A DNA stretch of 64,000 bases from Thermoplasmata archaeon (GTDB taxonomy: Archaea; Thermoplasmatota; Thermoplasmata; Lutacidiplasmatales; UBA184), in assembly GCA_022749815.1 (NCBI GenBank), contig JAKIWV010000003.1:222048-286047 (forward strand), in the 5' to 3' direction. This document shows, one piece after another, positions 17,482-26,612 of the stretch; position 1 is the first letter of the stretch; each line of letters begins with the position of its first letter. The notes below the pieces were generated by a model. It was given only the letters and a program-made list of their open reading frames with translations. It had not been told where the DNA came from and made no database searches. The translations under genes were made by a program, and so were the position numbers.

Positions 17482-18357
17482 CTACCTCTTGCGAGGCCCG
17501 GGCCGACGGGCTCGGCCCGCTGGCGCCCGCTCGAGGCGGGCGAGGGCCTGCGGAAGCTCCGAGAGCGAATGGTTGGCCCAGACGGCCCCCCACTGCTGGA
17601 GGTCCTTCGGCGCGAGCGCCCATCCGGGAAGGCTCGAGGCGCGACCGAGCGCCGTCACTCCCGGGACCGACGACGCGGCCTCCATGTCGAACCGGGAGTC
17701 CCCCACGAGAAAGACCGGCACGTCGGGGTACCGGCGTCGGTACTCGGCGAGATGCTCGCGTTTCGTTCCCTGGCCCGCCCCGAGGACCGCCTCAAACCAG
17801 TAACGGATCCCTTCGCGCTCGAGGAGGAGGTCGGCGATCTCACGCTCGGCCCCGGTGGAGATCACCAGGGTCCACTTCTCCTGCGAGAGGCGCTTGATGA
17901 CGCGCGGCACCTCAGGGAACGGATGGGCCGTGCCATAGGCCTCCTTCGCCTTCCGCTGGTGGAAGAGGACGGCCACCCCGTGGCGTTCCGAGGCAGACAC
18001 GTCGGGGTAGAGCTGCGCGAGCTGGGCTTCGAACGGCAGGCCGGTCGTAGCGAGATAATGGATGCGCGCCTCAACGACCGGAGTACCAAACGCCGTCGCC
18101 ATCACATCGGCCGCGACCTCGCTGATGTGGTTCAGGTCGTCGAGGATCGTCCCGTCGAGGTCGAACGCGACCACACCGCGGGGGACCCGCCGCGGTTCCG
18201 GGGGAGGTTGGTCGGGGAGGGGCGACGGCTCGGGGGTGTCGAGGGAGCGATTCACCAGCACCGGCAGTGGCATCAGGGGTTCGTCGCGGGCGGGCGGACC
18301 CTCCGGTTCTCCCTTCGATACTTCCGGGGGGAGACTCGATGGGTGATCGGGGGACAC
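17482..18357 (-). CDS. HAD-superfamily phosphatase
   Basis: Haloacid-dehalogenase hydrolase of the phosphoglycolate phosphatase/beta-phosphoglucomutase type. FDLDGT holds the nucleophile Asp, VISTGA is motif II, a Lys in GTKREH motif III and VGDSRFD motif IV; a helical cap lies between. Physiological substrate unknown. GTG 18357 is used because a TATA-like box lies 24-31 nt upstream; it gives a Pro-rich N-terminal extension of about 55 residues. ATG 18273 is the alternative and leaves the HAD domain complete. The stop codon directly abuts the 3' end of the convergent tRNA-His. Confidence 0.82.
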   Translation of the reverse strand: MSPDHPSSLPPEVSKGEPEGPPARDEPLMPLPVLVNRSLDTPEPSPLPDQPPPEPRRVPRGVVAFDLDGTILDDLNHISEVAADVMATAFGTPVVEARIHYLATTGLPFEAQLAQLYPDVSASERHGVAVLFHQRKAKEAYGTAHPFPEVPRVIKRLSQEKWTLVISTGAEREIADLLLEREGIRYWFEAVLGAGQGTKREHLAEYRRRYPDVPVFLVGDSRFDMEAASSVPGVTALGRASSLPGWALAPKDLQQWGAVWANHSLSELPQALARLERAPAGRARRPGPRKR

Positions 18358-18380
18358 GTCGTGCGCGAGCCGACCGGGCA

Positions 18381-18388
18381 GATAAAGA
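18381..18388 (-). promoter_or_regulatory. TATA box for the HAD phosphatase gene
   Basis: Minus-strand TCTTTATC. It is 24-31 nt before GTG 18357, the spacing expected for a leaderless message, and supports that start. Confidence 0.45.
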
Positions 18389-18414
18389 GCCCGCGGGGGA
18401 GCGGCTGGAGCCGC

Positions 18415-18422
18415 GCTATATG
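18415..18422 (+). promoter_or_regulatory. TATA box for coaBC
   Basis: GCTATATG in the divergent gap. It predicts transcription from about 18446 and a leader of about 45 nt before ATG 18490. Confidence 0.4.
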
Positions 18423-18489
18423 TCACGGGTCGCTGCCGGCACCCCAGGGTCGACGGCCCCGACGCGGGTCTGGGAACCCGAGGCAGTCG

Positions 18490-19776
18490 ATGCATCCGAG
18501 CGAGGCCATCCGAGGTCGACGCTCCCAATTGCTCGCCGGGCGCCGGATCATCGTCGGGGTGTCGGCGTCTATCGCGGCGATCGAGGTTCCGCGCATCGTT
18601 CGCGAGCTGATTCGCCACGGAGCGGACGTACGCGTGGTGATGTCGCCAGAGGCGACCCGGCTGGTGACGCCGGAGAGCCTTCGATTCGCCAGCGGGCATC
18701 CACCGATCACCGAGCTGACGGGTGACGTGGAGCACGTGACATGGATCGGTTCCGGGGACGCGAAGGCGGACTTGCTCCTCATCGCACCGGCGACCGCGAA
18801 TACGATCTCGAAGATCGCTCACGGCATCGACGACACGCCGGTCACCTCCTTTGCTTCCGTCGCGCTGGGCGGTCACGTTCCGATCCTCCTCGCCCCCGCC
18901 ATGCACGCGAACATGGCGTCGAACCCCGCCGTTCGCGCCAATCTCGAGCAGCTGAGAGCGTGGGGCGTCGAGCTTGTCGAACCCCGTCGGGAGGAAAACG
19001 AGGAAAAGGTCGCTTCCCCGGAGGAGGTCGCCGCAGCTGTACTCCATCGCCTGGGCCGGGGCCCGTGGGCGGGTCGACGGGTGATCGTGATCGGCGGCGC
19101 CTCTCACGAGCCGATCGATGACGTGAGATCGGTCACGAACGAGAGCAGCGGAGAAACCGCGATCGCTCTCGCGACGCAGGGCTACTATCGCGGGGCGCTC
19201 GTTTCGCTCTGGATGGGTGCGGCGACGGCGCCGCTCCCGTCGTTTCTTCCCGAGCTGCGTTGGTCCTCGGTGGCGGACCTCCGGCGGCTGGTGGCGGCGC
19301 AGTCCAAGAACCTCGAAGCGGCCGACGCCGTGTGGATTCCCGCGGCCCTGGCGGACTACACCGTTCGAGCCCGGCCGGAGAAGATCGATTCGAGGACGAC
19401 TCCCCGGTTGACGTTGGCGCTCGGACCGGCCCCCAAGATCTTGCCGGAAGTCCGGCGACGGGTTCCCCCACCCGGCATCGTGGTGGGGTTCAAGCTCGTG
19501 AGTCGCCAAACGCCCGACGAATTGCGGGAGCACACCCGGAAGCTCCTCGAAGAGACCGGACTCGACGCGGTCGTTGGAAACGATCGGGCCGTGATGGGGT
19601 CCGCTCAGGCCGAGGTGCTGCTCTTGCGGCGCGACGGCCGGAGCCACTGGATCCGGGGACCCAAGTCCGAGGTGGCGGGACGACTCCTCGACGAGCTGGG
19701 CCGCGACCTCGCGTTCCGACCTCTGGCGGGCGCGGCTAAGGGACGTGGATCCCGAACGCCCCGACGACGCCGTTGA
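18490..19776 (+). CDS. coaBC: Bifunctional phosphopantothenoylcysteine decarboxylase / phosphopantothenate-cysteine ligase
   Basis: Two steps of coenzyme A synthesis in one 428-aa protein. The N-terminal flavoprotein decarboxylase shows GVSASIAA (FMN site), the active-site His in EHVTW, LLIAPATANTISKIA and APAMHANM. The C-terminal ligase shows GASHEPIDDVRSVTNESSG and ADYTVRARPEKIDS with the nucleotide-contacting lysine. Length is normal. ATG 18490 is the first start before the flavoprotein domain. The 3' end overlaps the convergent MarC gene by 41 nt. Confidence 0.95.
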   Translation: MHPSEAIRGRRSQLLAGRRIIVGVSASIAAIEVPRIVRELIRHGADVRVVMSPEATRLVTPESLRFASGHPPITELTGDVEHVTWIGSGDAKADLLLIAPATANTISKIAHGIDDTPVTSFASVALGGHVPILLAPAMHANMASNPAVRANLEQLRAWGVELVEPRREENEEKVASPEEVAAAVLHRLGRGPWAGRRVIVIGGASHEPIDDVRSVTNESSGETAIALATQGYYRGALVSLWMGAATAPLPSFLPELRWSSVADLRRLVAAQSKNLEAADAVWIPAALADYTVRARPEKIDSRTTPRLTLALGPAPKILPEVRRRVPPPGIVVGFKLVSRQTPDELREHTRKLLEETGLDAVVGNDRAVMGSAQAEVLLLRRDGRSHWIRGPKSEVAGRLLDELGRDLAFRPLAGAAKGRGSRTPRRRR

Positions 19777-20377
19777 TGACGAACTGCACTGCGATCGCCG
19801 AGAGCAACAGGCCCATGACCCGACTGACGGCGATGGCGCCCACGCGGCCGGCCCGCCCCAGGATCTGGACGCCCAGACGGAGCACCACGAAGCTCACGAT
19901 CATGACGAGCACGATGGCGACGTAGAGGGCCACCGTCCCCGTGAGGCTTCCGTACGTGAGCTGAGCGTAGATCATGACGGTCGAAAGCGCCCCCGGACCG
20001 GCGAGCAGCGGCATGCCGAGCGGCACGATCCCTACTTCCTCCCGACGGGAGAGGAGTTCTTCCCGGTCGAGGGGGCTCAGCTTCGTTCGAGGCGATTCAC
20101 CGAAGAGCATGTCGAAGGCGATCGCGAACAGAAGCGCTCCCCCCGCGATCTCGAACGAGTAGATCGTGAAGTTCAGCAGGAGGAACACATAGCGGCCCAA
20201 GACCGCGAACCCCACCAAGAGTCCGGTGGCGAACACGGTGGAGCGACGGATGACGTAGGTACGGTCGGTAGGGCTGAATCCGTCGGTGAGTGCAACGTAG
20301 AAGGGGAGCATGCCGATCGGGTCTACGATGGCAAAGAGGGCGCTGAAGATCAGCAGCCCGAGGAACAGGTCGGACAC
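19736..20377 (-). CDS. MarC family integral membrane protein
   Basis: 213-aa protein with six hydrophobic helices. It has the family features FAIVDPIGMLPFYVALTDG near the N-terminus and GMPLLAGPGALST in the middle. Despite the name, MarC proteins have no proven drug-resistance role and the transported substrate is unknown. GTG 20377 gives the usual family length and has a TATA box 35-43 nt upstream. It shares that promoter region with divergent sucC. Confidence 0.88.
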   Translation of the reverse strand: MSDLFLGLLIFSALFAIVDPIGMLPFYVALTDGFSPTDRTYVIRRSTVFATGLLVGFAVLGRYVFLLLNFTIYSFEIAGGALLFAIAFDMLFGESPRTKLSPLDREELLSRREEVGIVPLGMPLLAGPGALSTVMIYAQLTYGSLTGTVALYVAIVLVMIVSFVVLRLGVQILGRAGRVGAIAVSRVMGLLLSAIAVQFVINGVVGAFGIHVP

Positions 20378-20411
20378 CGAACGGTTCTCCAGCGACGCGG
20401 ACCCCCGGTGG

Positions 20412-20420
20412 GATAAATAA
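20412..20420. promoter_or_regulatory. Shared TATA element between marC and sucC
   Basis: GATAAATAA reads as a TATA box on both strands. It is about 35-43 nt before the GTG of marC on the minus strand and 34-42 nt before the GTG of sucC on the plus strand. It is the only AT-rich tract in the 76-bp divergent gap, so it probably drives both genes. Confidence 0.6.
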
Positions 20421-20453
20421 GGGGGCCGGCTCGGGCGCGCCCGAGGGAATCGG

Positions 20454-21605
20454 GTGGTCAAGCTCGCCGAGTGGCGGGGCAAGGAAATCTTCCGTCGGTG
20501 CGGTATTCCAGTCCCCACAGGGGTTGTCGTTCGGAGCGTCGAAGAGGCCGACGGAGCGGTCCGATCAGCCGCGGTCGCCCTGCCGGTAGTCGTGAAGGCC
20601 CAGGTTCTGGCCGGCGGGCGAGGGAAGGGTGGGGCGGTGAGGTTCGCCGCCAGTTCCGAGGAGCTCCGTTCGGTGGTGGTCGGGATGCTCGGGATGGAGT
20701 TCAAAGGGGAGACGGTGAAGGAGCTCCTACTCGAGCCGAAAGTCGTCGTGGGCCGCGAGCTCTACCTCTCCATCGCCCTCGATCGGACCGCTCGCCTGCC
20801 GGTGCTCCTCGCCAGCGGGCAGGGCGGCGTCGAGATCGAATCGATGGCCGACGATCAGCTCGTCCACTTGCCGATCCATCCGTTCGTCGGCCTTACGGCC
20901 TACGAGAAACGTCGTGTCGGCGGGGCCTTCGCCCTCTCGACGCCGGCGTCTACCGAGCTCGGTCGACTCCTCGACGCCGTCTGGAAAGCGTTCCAGGCAG
21001 AGGATGCCGAGCTGGTCGAGATCAACCCGCTAGCGGTCGTGGACGGCCACCTCGTTGCCCTCGATGCAAAGGTGATCATCGAGGACGATGCGGGGTTCCG
21101 ACATCCGGAGTATGCTGACCTCCGCGACGACCGGACCCCGCTCGAGGAGATCGCGCGGGAAAAGGGGATCGCGTTTGTCCAATTGGACGGGGACATTGGG
21201 GTGATCGCCAACGGAGCGGGCCTGACGATGGCGACGCTCGATGTGCTCGGGCAGTTCGGCGGGCGGCCCGGGGTCTTTCTAGACCTGGGGGGCACCGACG
21301 ACCCCGCGAAGGTCACGGAGGCCGCCCTTCTGATGGCGAAGGCCCACCCGTCGGTGGTCTTCCTCAACATCTTCGGCGGGGTCACTCGGTGCGACACCGT
21401 GGCCCGGGGCCTCGTGGCCGCGATGACGCTAGTCCCCGAGTCGGACCGGTTCCCCCTCATCGCGCGGATCCGCGGGAATAACGAGGAGGAGGGACGGGCC
21501 ATTCTCCACTCGGCCGGGATCACCGCCTTGTCCGACCTCAAGGCGTCGGCACAGGCGGTCGTCGCGGCCGAGGCCTCGAGGCCATCGGCGAGGTCGGCGA
21601 CATGA
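20454..21605 (+). CDS. sucC: Succinyl-CoA ligase, beta subunit
   Basis: 383-aa ATP-grasp subunit of succinyl-CoA synthetase, which makes ATP or GTP from succinyl-CoA. It has VVKAQVLAGGRGKGGAV for nucleotide binding, EINPL for Mg2+, and GGTDDPAKV with NIFGGVTRCD in the CoA-ligase domain. GTG 20454 is followed at once by the conserved KLAEW start. The stop overlaps sucD. With the 2-oxoacid:ferredoxin oxidoreductase it would complete 2-oxoglutarate oxidation. Confidence 0.95.
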   Translation: MVKLAEWRGKEIFRRCGIPVPTGVVVRSVEEADGAVRSAAVALPVVVKAQVLAGGRGKGGAVRFAASSEELRSVVVGMLGMEFKGETVKELLLEPKVVVGRELYLSIALDRTARLPVLLASGQGGVEIESMADDQLVHLPIHPFVGLTAYEKRRVGGAFALSTPASTELGRLLDAVWKAFQAEDAELVEINPLAVVDGHLVALDAKVIIEDDAGFRHPEYADLRDDRTPLEEIAREKGIAFVQLDGDIGVIANGAGLTMATLDVLGQFGGRPGVFLDLGGTDDPAKVTEAALLMAKAHPSVVFLNIFGGVTRCDTVARGLVAAMTLVPESDRFPLIARIRGNNEEEGRAILHSAGITALSDLKASAQAVVAAEASRPSARSAT

Positions 21606-22486
21606 GCGTCCTGGTCGACGCGGACACACGAGTGGTCGTGCAGGGCATCACGGGGCACCAGGGCACCGCGCATACGGTCCAGATGAAGGCGTTCGGAACC
21701 CAGGTCGTGGCCGGCGTTACGCCGGGGAAGGGAGGCTCCGTGGTCGAAGGCGTGCCAGTGTTCGACTCCGTCGCGGAGGCCGTCGAGAAGACCGGGGCGA
21801 ACGTGTCGGTGATCTTCGTGCCGGCCCCCTTCGCGAAGGATGCGTTCATCGAAGCGGCGGATGCGGGTCTCCCTCTCGTGGTCATCGTCACAGAGCACAT
21901 CCCCTTCCACGACATGCTCACCATGTATCACTACGGTCGGCTTCGGGGCGTCCGAATCATCGGGCCGAACTGCCCGGGGATTGGCGCCCCGGGGAAGGCC
22001 AAGGTCGGCATCATCCCCAACGTCGTCTTTCGTCCTGGCCGCGTCGGTGTGATCTCGCGCAGCGGGACGCTGACCTACGAGATCGTGAACGGGATCAAAG
22101 AGATCGGGCTCGGCCAGAGCACCTGTATCGGCCTCGGGGGCGACCCGGTCGTCGGCACGAGCTTCGTCGATGCGTTGCCCTTCTTTGAGCAGGATCCGGA
22201 CACCGACTTGCTCGTGCTGGTCGGGGAGATTGGCGGCACCGCGGAAGAGGAGGCCGCCGAGTACCTTCGGCACCACTTCACCAAACCGGTCGTCGCGTAC
22301 ATTGCCGGCCGGTCGGCCCCCCCGGGGAAGCGGATGGGCCACGCCGGTGCGATCATCGCCCGGGGCCGCGGGACGGCCCAGAGCAAGCTCGCCGCGTTGC
22401 AGACGGCGGGCGCCACCGTCGCCGAGTTCCCGTACGACGTGCCCTCGCTGGTGGTGCAGGGGCTTCGAGAAGCCGGGCGGCGATGA
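21602..22486 (+). CDS. sucD: Succinyl-CoA ligase, alpha subunit
   Basis: 294-aa CoA-binding and phosphohistidine subunit. Rossmann-type GITGHQGTAHT lies at the N-terminus, GPNCPGI and SRSGTLTYE in the middle, and the phosphorylated histidine is in KRMGHAGAI (about His247). ATGA overlap with sucC at the start and with a small zinc-finger gene at the end. Confidence 0.95.
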   Translation: MSVLVDADTRVVVQGITGHQGTAHTVQMKAFGTQVVAGVTPGKGGSVVEGVPVFDSVAEAVEKTGANVSVIFVPAPFAKDAFIEAADAGLPLVVIVTEHIPFHDMLTMYHYGRLRGVRIIGPNCPGIGAPGKAKVGIIPNVVFRPGRVGVISRSGTLTYEIVNGIKEIGLGQSTCIGLGGDPVVGTSFVDALPFFEQDPDTDLLVLVGEIGGTAEEEAAEYLRHHFTKPVVAYIAGRSAPPGKRMGHAGAIIARGRGTAQSKLAALQTAGATVAEFPYDVPSLVVQGLREAGRR

Positions 22487-22695
22487 CGCCCTCCGAAGCC
22501 GTCGCAGACACAACGCCCTGCGCCATCGCCGGCTGCGGCGGACCTTCGGTCCGGTCCCTGGCCCGGACCGAGGTCCGCAAGGCGTTCCCCCAGCTCTCCG
22601 AAGAAGGACGACGCGCCCCGCTCTGCAAGGACCATTACAAGCAGTGGAAGAAGGCCACGAAGGAGGCGCGCGCGCTGGACCGCCTCGGCTGGTGA
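22483..22695 (+). CDS. Small zinc-finger-like protein
   Basis: 70-aa protein, family not recognised. CAIAGC (Cys13, Cys18) and LCKDHYKQWKK (Cys, His about 48-51) could bind one zinc ion in a CCCH arrangement. The C-terminus is Lys-rich, which suits nucleic-acid or ribosome binding. ATGA overlap with sucD shows it is translated with the succinyl-CoA ligase genes. A real gene is likely; function is open. Confidence 0.65.
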   Translation: MTPSEAVADTTPCAIAGCGGPSVRSLARTEVRKAFPQLSEEGRRAPLCKDHYKQWKKATKEARALDRLGW

Positions 22696-22742
22696 CTCCC
22701 TCGGGGAGGAGAACGTCAGGGCCGTTCCGACCCGAGTGACGA

Positions 22743-22850
22743 CTACTGCTTGCGCATCTTCTGGGCGTGTTTCCGGCGGCGCATCCGCTTCTTACGCCAC
22801 TTCCAGCGCATGTGGCCGCGCTTCTTCCAAACCCGGGAGCTCCGTTTCAT
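22743..22850 (-). CDS. rpl41e: 50S ribosomal protein eL41
   Basis: Very short basic protein of 35 codons. Its last 22 residues begin MRWKWRKKRMRRRK, matching the single helix of eL41, which in yeast is 25 aa (MRAKWRKKRTRR...). ATG 22850 gives 35 aa with a basic N-terminal lead; the internal ATG at codon 14 gives the bare 22-aa form. A good minus-strand TATA box 40-49 nt upstream supports an independent gene. It is normally missed by gene finders. Confidence 0.8.
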   Translation of the reverse strand: MKRSSRVWKKRGHMRWKWRKKRMRRRKHAQKMRKQ

Positions 22851-22889
22851 CCAGTTCGCGCTCGAGGACGAGGCGGGGTATTCGCCTCG

Positions 22890-22899
22890 GGTTATAACC
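22890..22899 (-). promoter_or_regulatory. TATA box for eL41
   Basis: Palindromic GGTTATAACC. The start at 22850 is about 40 nt downstream on the minus strand, giving a leader of roughly 15-20 nt. Confidence 0.6.
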
Positions 22900-22961
22900 G
22901 CTCCCCCGGCGTTCGAACACCGCCGAGAGGACGGTAGCGTTGCGCGCGTCGGCCACCCCCG

Positions 22962-22973
22962 AATTAAGTATTC
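22962..22973 (+). promoter_or_regulatory. TATA region for the 22994 gene
   Basis: AATTAAGTATTC ends 21 nt before ATG 22994. The spacing predicts leaderless transcription and decides the start, since an in-frame start at 22940 would lie upstream of this box. Confidence 0.55.
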
Positions 22974-22993
22974 ATCCCCGGTGGGTGCCGCGC

Positions 22994-23413
22994 ATGGTCG
23001 ACGACGAGACGTTGTCTATGAACGTCCTCCAATTCGCGGGCAAGAACTTCGATTACGAGTCGACGGTCCGCGTCGCCAGCCTCGAGTACGCGATCTTTGC
23101 CCGCACCGAGACCGAGACCGAAGCGAAGCTTCGGCCGCAGCTCGTGCGCCTGCGCGTGGTCGTCCCTCGGGAGTGGGTCCATTACGAGGAGGCGTTCGAC
23201 ACGCTGGTGCTGGTTTCGGGCCAGGGAACCCCCGGCCCCCAGCGGCGACGAGCTGCCGGAACGACCATGCTCGAACCCGAAGAGTTTCGCGACCAGGGGA
23301 TCGATTGGCACCGGCTCACGTTGCCCGGGCGGCATAGCCTCTACCTTCCGAAGGGCGAGGAGTCCCGGTTGCTAACCCCCGAGGGCCGCGCGGCGCTCGG
23401 CGTCCCGGCCTGA
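22994..23413 (+). CDS. Uncharacterised protein
   Basis: 139-aa soluble protein that I do not recognise. No membrane segment, signal peptide or cysteine motif is seen. Predicted alternating strands (VRVASLEYAIFA, LVRLRVVVP, DTLVLVSG) suggest a small alpha/beta or beta fold. Clean reading frame, leaderless promoter and position between eL41 and topo VI support it as real. It converges on topo VI subunit A with 23 nt between stops. Confidence 0.65.
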   Translation: MVDDETLSMNVLQFAGKNFDYESTVRVASLEYAIFARTETETEAKLRPQLVRLRVVVPREWVHYEEAFDTLVLVSGQGTPGPQRRRAAGTTMLEPEEFRDQGIDWHRLTLPGRHSLYLPKGEESRLLTPEGRAALGVPA

Positions 23414-23436
23414 CGGCCGACGCCCCCCGCCGATAC

Positions 23437-24573
23437 TTAGAGCACGTTCATCTCAGCGAGCTTCTCGGGCAGGTACGTCTCGGTCACGTAGTTGAGCCCG
23501 TACTTCGCGAGCGATTGCTGCTCGGCCTTCTTCCCGTTCTTGAGCATGAGGTCGATCTCGCTCCGCCACTCCGCCGTCCCGAACCGCGGGTCGGACTGCA
23601 TCGCGTGGAGGGCCTTCGTGTCCTGCTCCGTGAGGGCGTCCGACGGTAACTCGTAGTTCTCGATATCGGAGGCAGTAACGCCGAGGAACTCCGCGCCGGG
23701 CGTGGCCAGGTAGTGCGAGATGTGGGCCGTCTTGATGGCCCCGTACGCCACCGAGGCGAAGATCCGGAACGACCACGGGTCCCCATCGGTGAAGACCACG
23801 ACGGGGAGCTTGAGCTCCTCGTTGAGCCGCTTCAGGAACCGGCGCGTCGATCGGGCGGGTTGCCCTTTGAGATGGAGCAGAAGGGCGTTCTGCTCCTCGT
23901 CGAAGCCGTTCTCGGCCAGCCGGTCGACCATGCCCCCGCACTCGATTGCCAGGACGAACTTCGCGCCCGTAGCCCGGAAACGGATCTTCTCCTTCTCCAC
24001 GTTGAAGGGAAGGGCGTAGCCCCCGTCGCCGACATCGTCCCGGCAATTGAATCGCTTCACCACGCCTTTCCGGTTCGTCTCCTCGAGCGTCAGGTCGCCG
24101 ATGACGGAGGCGCCGTTCTCCTCGGGGTGCAGCCGGAAATCCTCTCGGAGCCGGGTGCACAGGACCTCCAGGTCCTCGATGAGGAGATTGGACTCGTCCT
24201 CGCTGTGGAACTTCGCGTCCTTCCATTGCTCCGAGATGTAGTAGAGTTCGCGCAGGGTCGACGTCTTCCGGTCTCGGGCCATCTCGTGGATGAAATCGAC
24301 CAGGTAGAACGTGCGGAGGAGCATGAGCGCGCCATCGAGCTTCCGTGCCGAGCGGGTGCCGGTGCTGCGACCCAGGCGCCAGACCCCCTCCTTGACCTGG
24401 AACTGGATGTTCTGCTTCGTTCGGAGGGGGAGCCGCATCCGGGGCACTTCGCCCTTCGTCAGCTGGGCGTGGATCTGCGCCGCGAGCTCGAGCGTCGGCG
24501 CGAGGGCGTCGACCCGGACCTCCTCCTCCGGCTCAGTCGTCTTCTTCGAGCGCGGCGGCTTTTTCGGCGCCAT
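23437..24573 (-). CDS. top6A: DNA topoisomerase VI, subunit A
   Basis: 378-aa Spo11-type cleavage subunit. The catalytic tyrosine is in [12 protein letters not shown] (Tyr111 or 112) in the winged-helix domain. The Toprim metal residues are Glu in [12 protein letters not shown] and DGD in [11 protein letters not shown]; the usual family text is EKGGM and DGDPYG, so this copy is mildly divergent but keeps the acidic residues. ATG 24573 lies 41 nt inside top6B and no later start precedes the domain. Thermoplasmatales proper use gyrase and lack topo VI, so its presence constrains the lineage. Confidence 0.95.
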   Translation of the reverse strand: MAPKKPPRSKKTTEPEEEVRVDALAPTLELAAQIHAQLTKGEVPRMRLPLRTKQNIQFQVKEGVWRLGRSTGTRSARKLDGALMLLRTFYLVDFIHEMARDRKTSTLRELYYISEQWKDAKFHSEDESNLLIEDLEVLCTRLREDFRLHPEENGASVIGDLTLEETNRKGVVKRFNCRDDVGDGGYALPFNVEKEKIRFRATGAKFVLAIECGGMVDRLAENGFDEEQNALLLHLKGQPARSTRRFLKRLNEELKLPVVVFTDGDPWSFRIFASVAYGAIKTAHISHYLATPGAEFLGVTASDIENYELPSDALTEQDTKALHAMQSDPRFGTAEWRSEIDLMLKNGKKAEQQSLAKYGLNYVTETYLPEKLAEMNVL

Positions 24574-26563
24574 CGTAGTCCACCTCCGTTTCTCCCGTCC
24601 CGCCCTGGACCACGCCTGCGACCTCTGCGGCCTCGACCGCTTCGACGACCTGTCGGGGCAGCCGGACCTCCCAGTCCCCGGGCAACGCGTCCGCGCCCAG
24701 CAGGTGCGACTCGTCCACGCCGGCGACATACCAATCGAAGTCGGAGGCATCGCACTCTTGCGCCTTCGACCACCGGAGCTGGATTTCCGTCCGCCCGTTC
24801 GGCAGGAGCTTCGGCAGGGTCCACCAGGCCCGACCGAGGGCGGGGTCGGTCCCGTCGGGCGCAGGAACCGGACGGAGCGCCGCGGTGAGCTCGGGTGGCA
24901 TCTCCGCGAAGAGTTCGAGCACCCGCGCCCGGGGAGTGTAGTTGGTGATCGTCACGGTGAGCCCCGGGGCCGCCTCCTTCTCGGACAGGGTGGTCTCCAA
25001 GGTCACGACGTTCATGATCTCAGTGATGACCGGCGTGAGGTCCGGGACGGGCTTGCCCGTGAGATGGCTGGCCTTTTCGGCGATCTGAGGGAGGATCCGA
25101 CGGATGATGGTGAATTTTTCCGAGGCGAATTCCCGCCGGACCTGCCGGGAGATGTGCGACTTGAGATGACGGGCGATCGCTTGGAGCGCCAGCTGGAGCT
25201 CCTTCACGATCTCCGAGTCTTCGGCGACCGCCTCCTTGGACTCGCTCGTGAATGGGACGCGCGTGGACGCGACGTGCACGAGGAGGATGCACGGACCGGT
25301 GGGCAGGCCCTGCCCGCCGCGCTGGTCGAGACCGTAGCGTCTCCAATCGACGGTCTCGACTGCCGAGGTGATGGCGCAGGCGCCTTGTTGGAAGAGCAGT
25401 GGCACCCGGTTGGCGAACCGCAGCAGTTGGATGGGCTGATCGGGCGGAAGCGCTCCGCCGTACACCAGTCCTACCTCGACGAGGAAGGGGGCGCCGGCTC
25501 GGATCTTCGGTGGTCGACTGACCGGCGGTGCATAGAAATCGGGCCGGAGCTCGCCCAGAACGTTCCTCAACCCCCGCTTGATCAATATGGAGCCGATCGG
25601 CGAGAGGGACTCCGCCGATGGCGGCAGGAGGGATACTGCGTGGAGGGCGGTCAGCAGGGCCTCGAGTTCGGTGCCGTGGATCCGCGCCGGGTCATCTCGC
25701 CCCGAGAGACCGGCCTGAACGAGAATCTCCTTGAGGGCGCGCGGAGTCACCCCCGCGAGGTGCTTTGGGAGCGCCTCCGAGAGGCGCTTCTCCCGAGCCT
25801 GCTTGAGGATCGCCGAGAGCTCGCCGAGCTCGAGGCCATAGGGGTGCGGGAGAACCTCCTTGGAGACCGGTGGCACTTCCGTCGAGGCCCGCTCGAAAGT
25901 GATCCGCGTCCCGTCGGGTTCCGTCAGGACGAGGCGGGCATGGGGGTTGACGATCGCCGTCCCCCGCAGATATTCGAGGGGGGATTGGCGAGCCCGCACG
26001 TACCTCGCTTTCAGGAGCAGCTCGACCTGGGTGCCGTGGAGTCGGTCCCAGAGCACGAGTTCGTCGCTCACTACCTTCGGGAGATTCCGCTGGGTGTCGA
26101 CGAGTATCTCGAGGACGTGCGCCGCCTCTTCCTCCTCGACTTTGGAAGTGATTTTCGCCGGCCGAGCGGTCGTGAGTCCCGCGTAGAGCACGGCGGCTGA
26201 GATGCCGATCCCTTGTTGCCCTCGTGATTGCCGGTTCGCATGGAATCGAGAGCCGTAGAGGAGCCGTCCGAAGACATTCGGAAGCTCCCGTCTCAGGATC
26301 CCCGGACCATTGTCGGCGACGACGAGCCGGTATCGGTCGGGACCAGAATCGTCCTTGGCGATATCGACGGAGATGTCGGGAAGGACGCCGGCCTCTTCGC
26401 ACGCGTCCAGGGCGTTGTCCACGCACTCCTTCACGGCGGTGAGGAGCGCGCGCTGGAGATTGTCGAAGCCGAGGATCTGCCGGTTCCGCTCGAAGAACTC
26501 CGCCACGGAGATCTCGCGCTGTTTCGAGGCGAGTTGCTCGGCGAGGGTGGCGTTCCGGGCCAT
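24533..26563 (-). CDS. top6B: DNA topoisomerase VI, subunit B
   Basis: 676-aa ATPase subunit of topo VI. GHKL motifs are complete: N box ECVDNALDA (Asn50), DNGPGI (84-89) and GQQGIG (115-120). A helix-two-turn-helix region and the transducer domain with a switch lysine follow, then about 120 extra C-terminal residues forming an Ig-like/acidic tail. The ATG at 26563 has a TATA box 26-33 nt upstream. Overlaps top6A by 41 nt, so the subunits are coupled. Confidence 0.96.
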   Translation of the reverse strand: MARNATLAEQLASKQREISVAEFFERNRQILGFDNLQRALLTAVKECVDNALDACEEAGVLPDISVDIAKDDSGPDRYRLVVADNGPGILRRELPNVFGRLLYGSRFHANRQSRGQQGIGISAAVLYAGLTTARPAKITSKVEEEEAAHVLEILVDTQRNLPKVVSDELVLWDRLHGTQVELLLKARYVRARQSPLEYLRGTAIVNPHARLVLTEPDGTRITFERASTEVPPVSKEVLPHPYGLELGELSAILKQAREKRLSEALPKHLAGVTPRALKEILVQAGLSGRDDPARIHGTELEALLTALHAVSLLPPSAESLSPIGSILIKRGLRNVLGELRPDFYAPPVSRPPKIRAGAPFLVEVGLVYGGALPPDQPIQLLRFANRVPLLFQQGACAITSAVETVDWRRYGLDQRGGQGLPTGPCILLVHVASTRVPFTSESKEAVAEDSEIVKELQLALQAIARHLKSHISRQVRREFASEKFTIIRRILPQIAEKASHLTGKPVPDLTPVITEIMNVVTLETTLSEKEAAPGLTVTITNYTPRARVLELFAEMPPELTAALRPVPAPDGTDPALGRAWWTLPKLLPNGRTEIQLRWSKAQECDASDFDWYVAGVDESHLLGADALPGDWEVRLPRQVVEAVEAAEVAGVVQGGTGETEVDYDGAEKAAALEEDD

Positions 26564-26588
26564 CGATCGCGTCTTCGGTACTCGCCGG

Positions 26589-26596
26589 GCTATAAG
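26589..26596 (-). promoter_or_regulatory. TATA box for the topo VI operon
   Basis: CTTATAGC lies between the nitrilase-family stop (26613) and the top6B ATG (26563), 26-33 nt before the latter, implying a leaderless topo VI message separate from the upstream pair. Confidence 0.6.
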
Positions 26597-26612
26597 GAGG
26601 AAGTTCGACCCG

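Noticed and set aside
17569-18489. N-terminal extension of the CoaBC frame
   Set aside because: The frame is open but antisense to the HAD phosphatase; the enzyme begins at ATG 18490.
22906-22926. GTTCGAAC sequence resembling a tRNA T arm
   Set aside because: It is a simple palindrome; the flanking stem is not spaced for a T arm and no D or anticodon arm is found.
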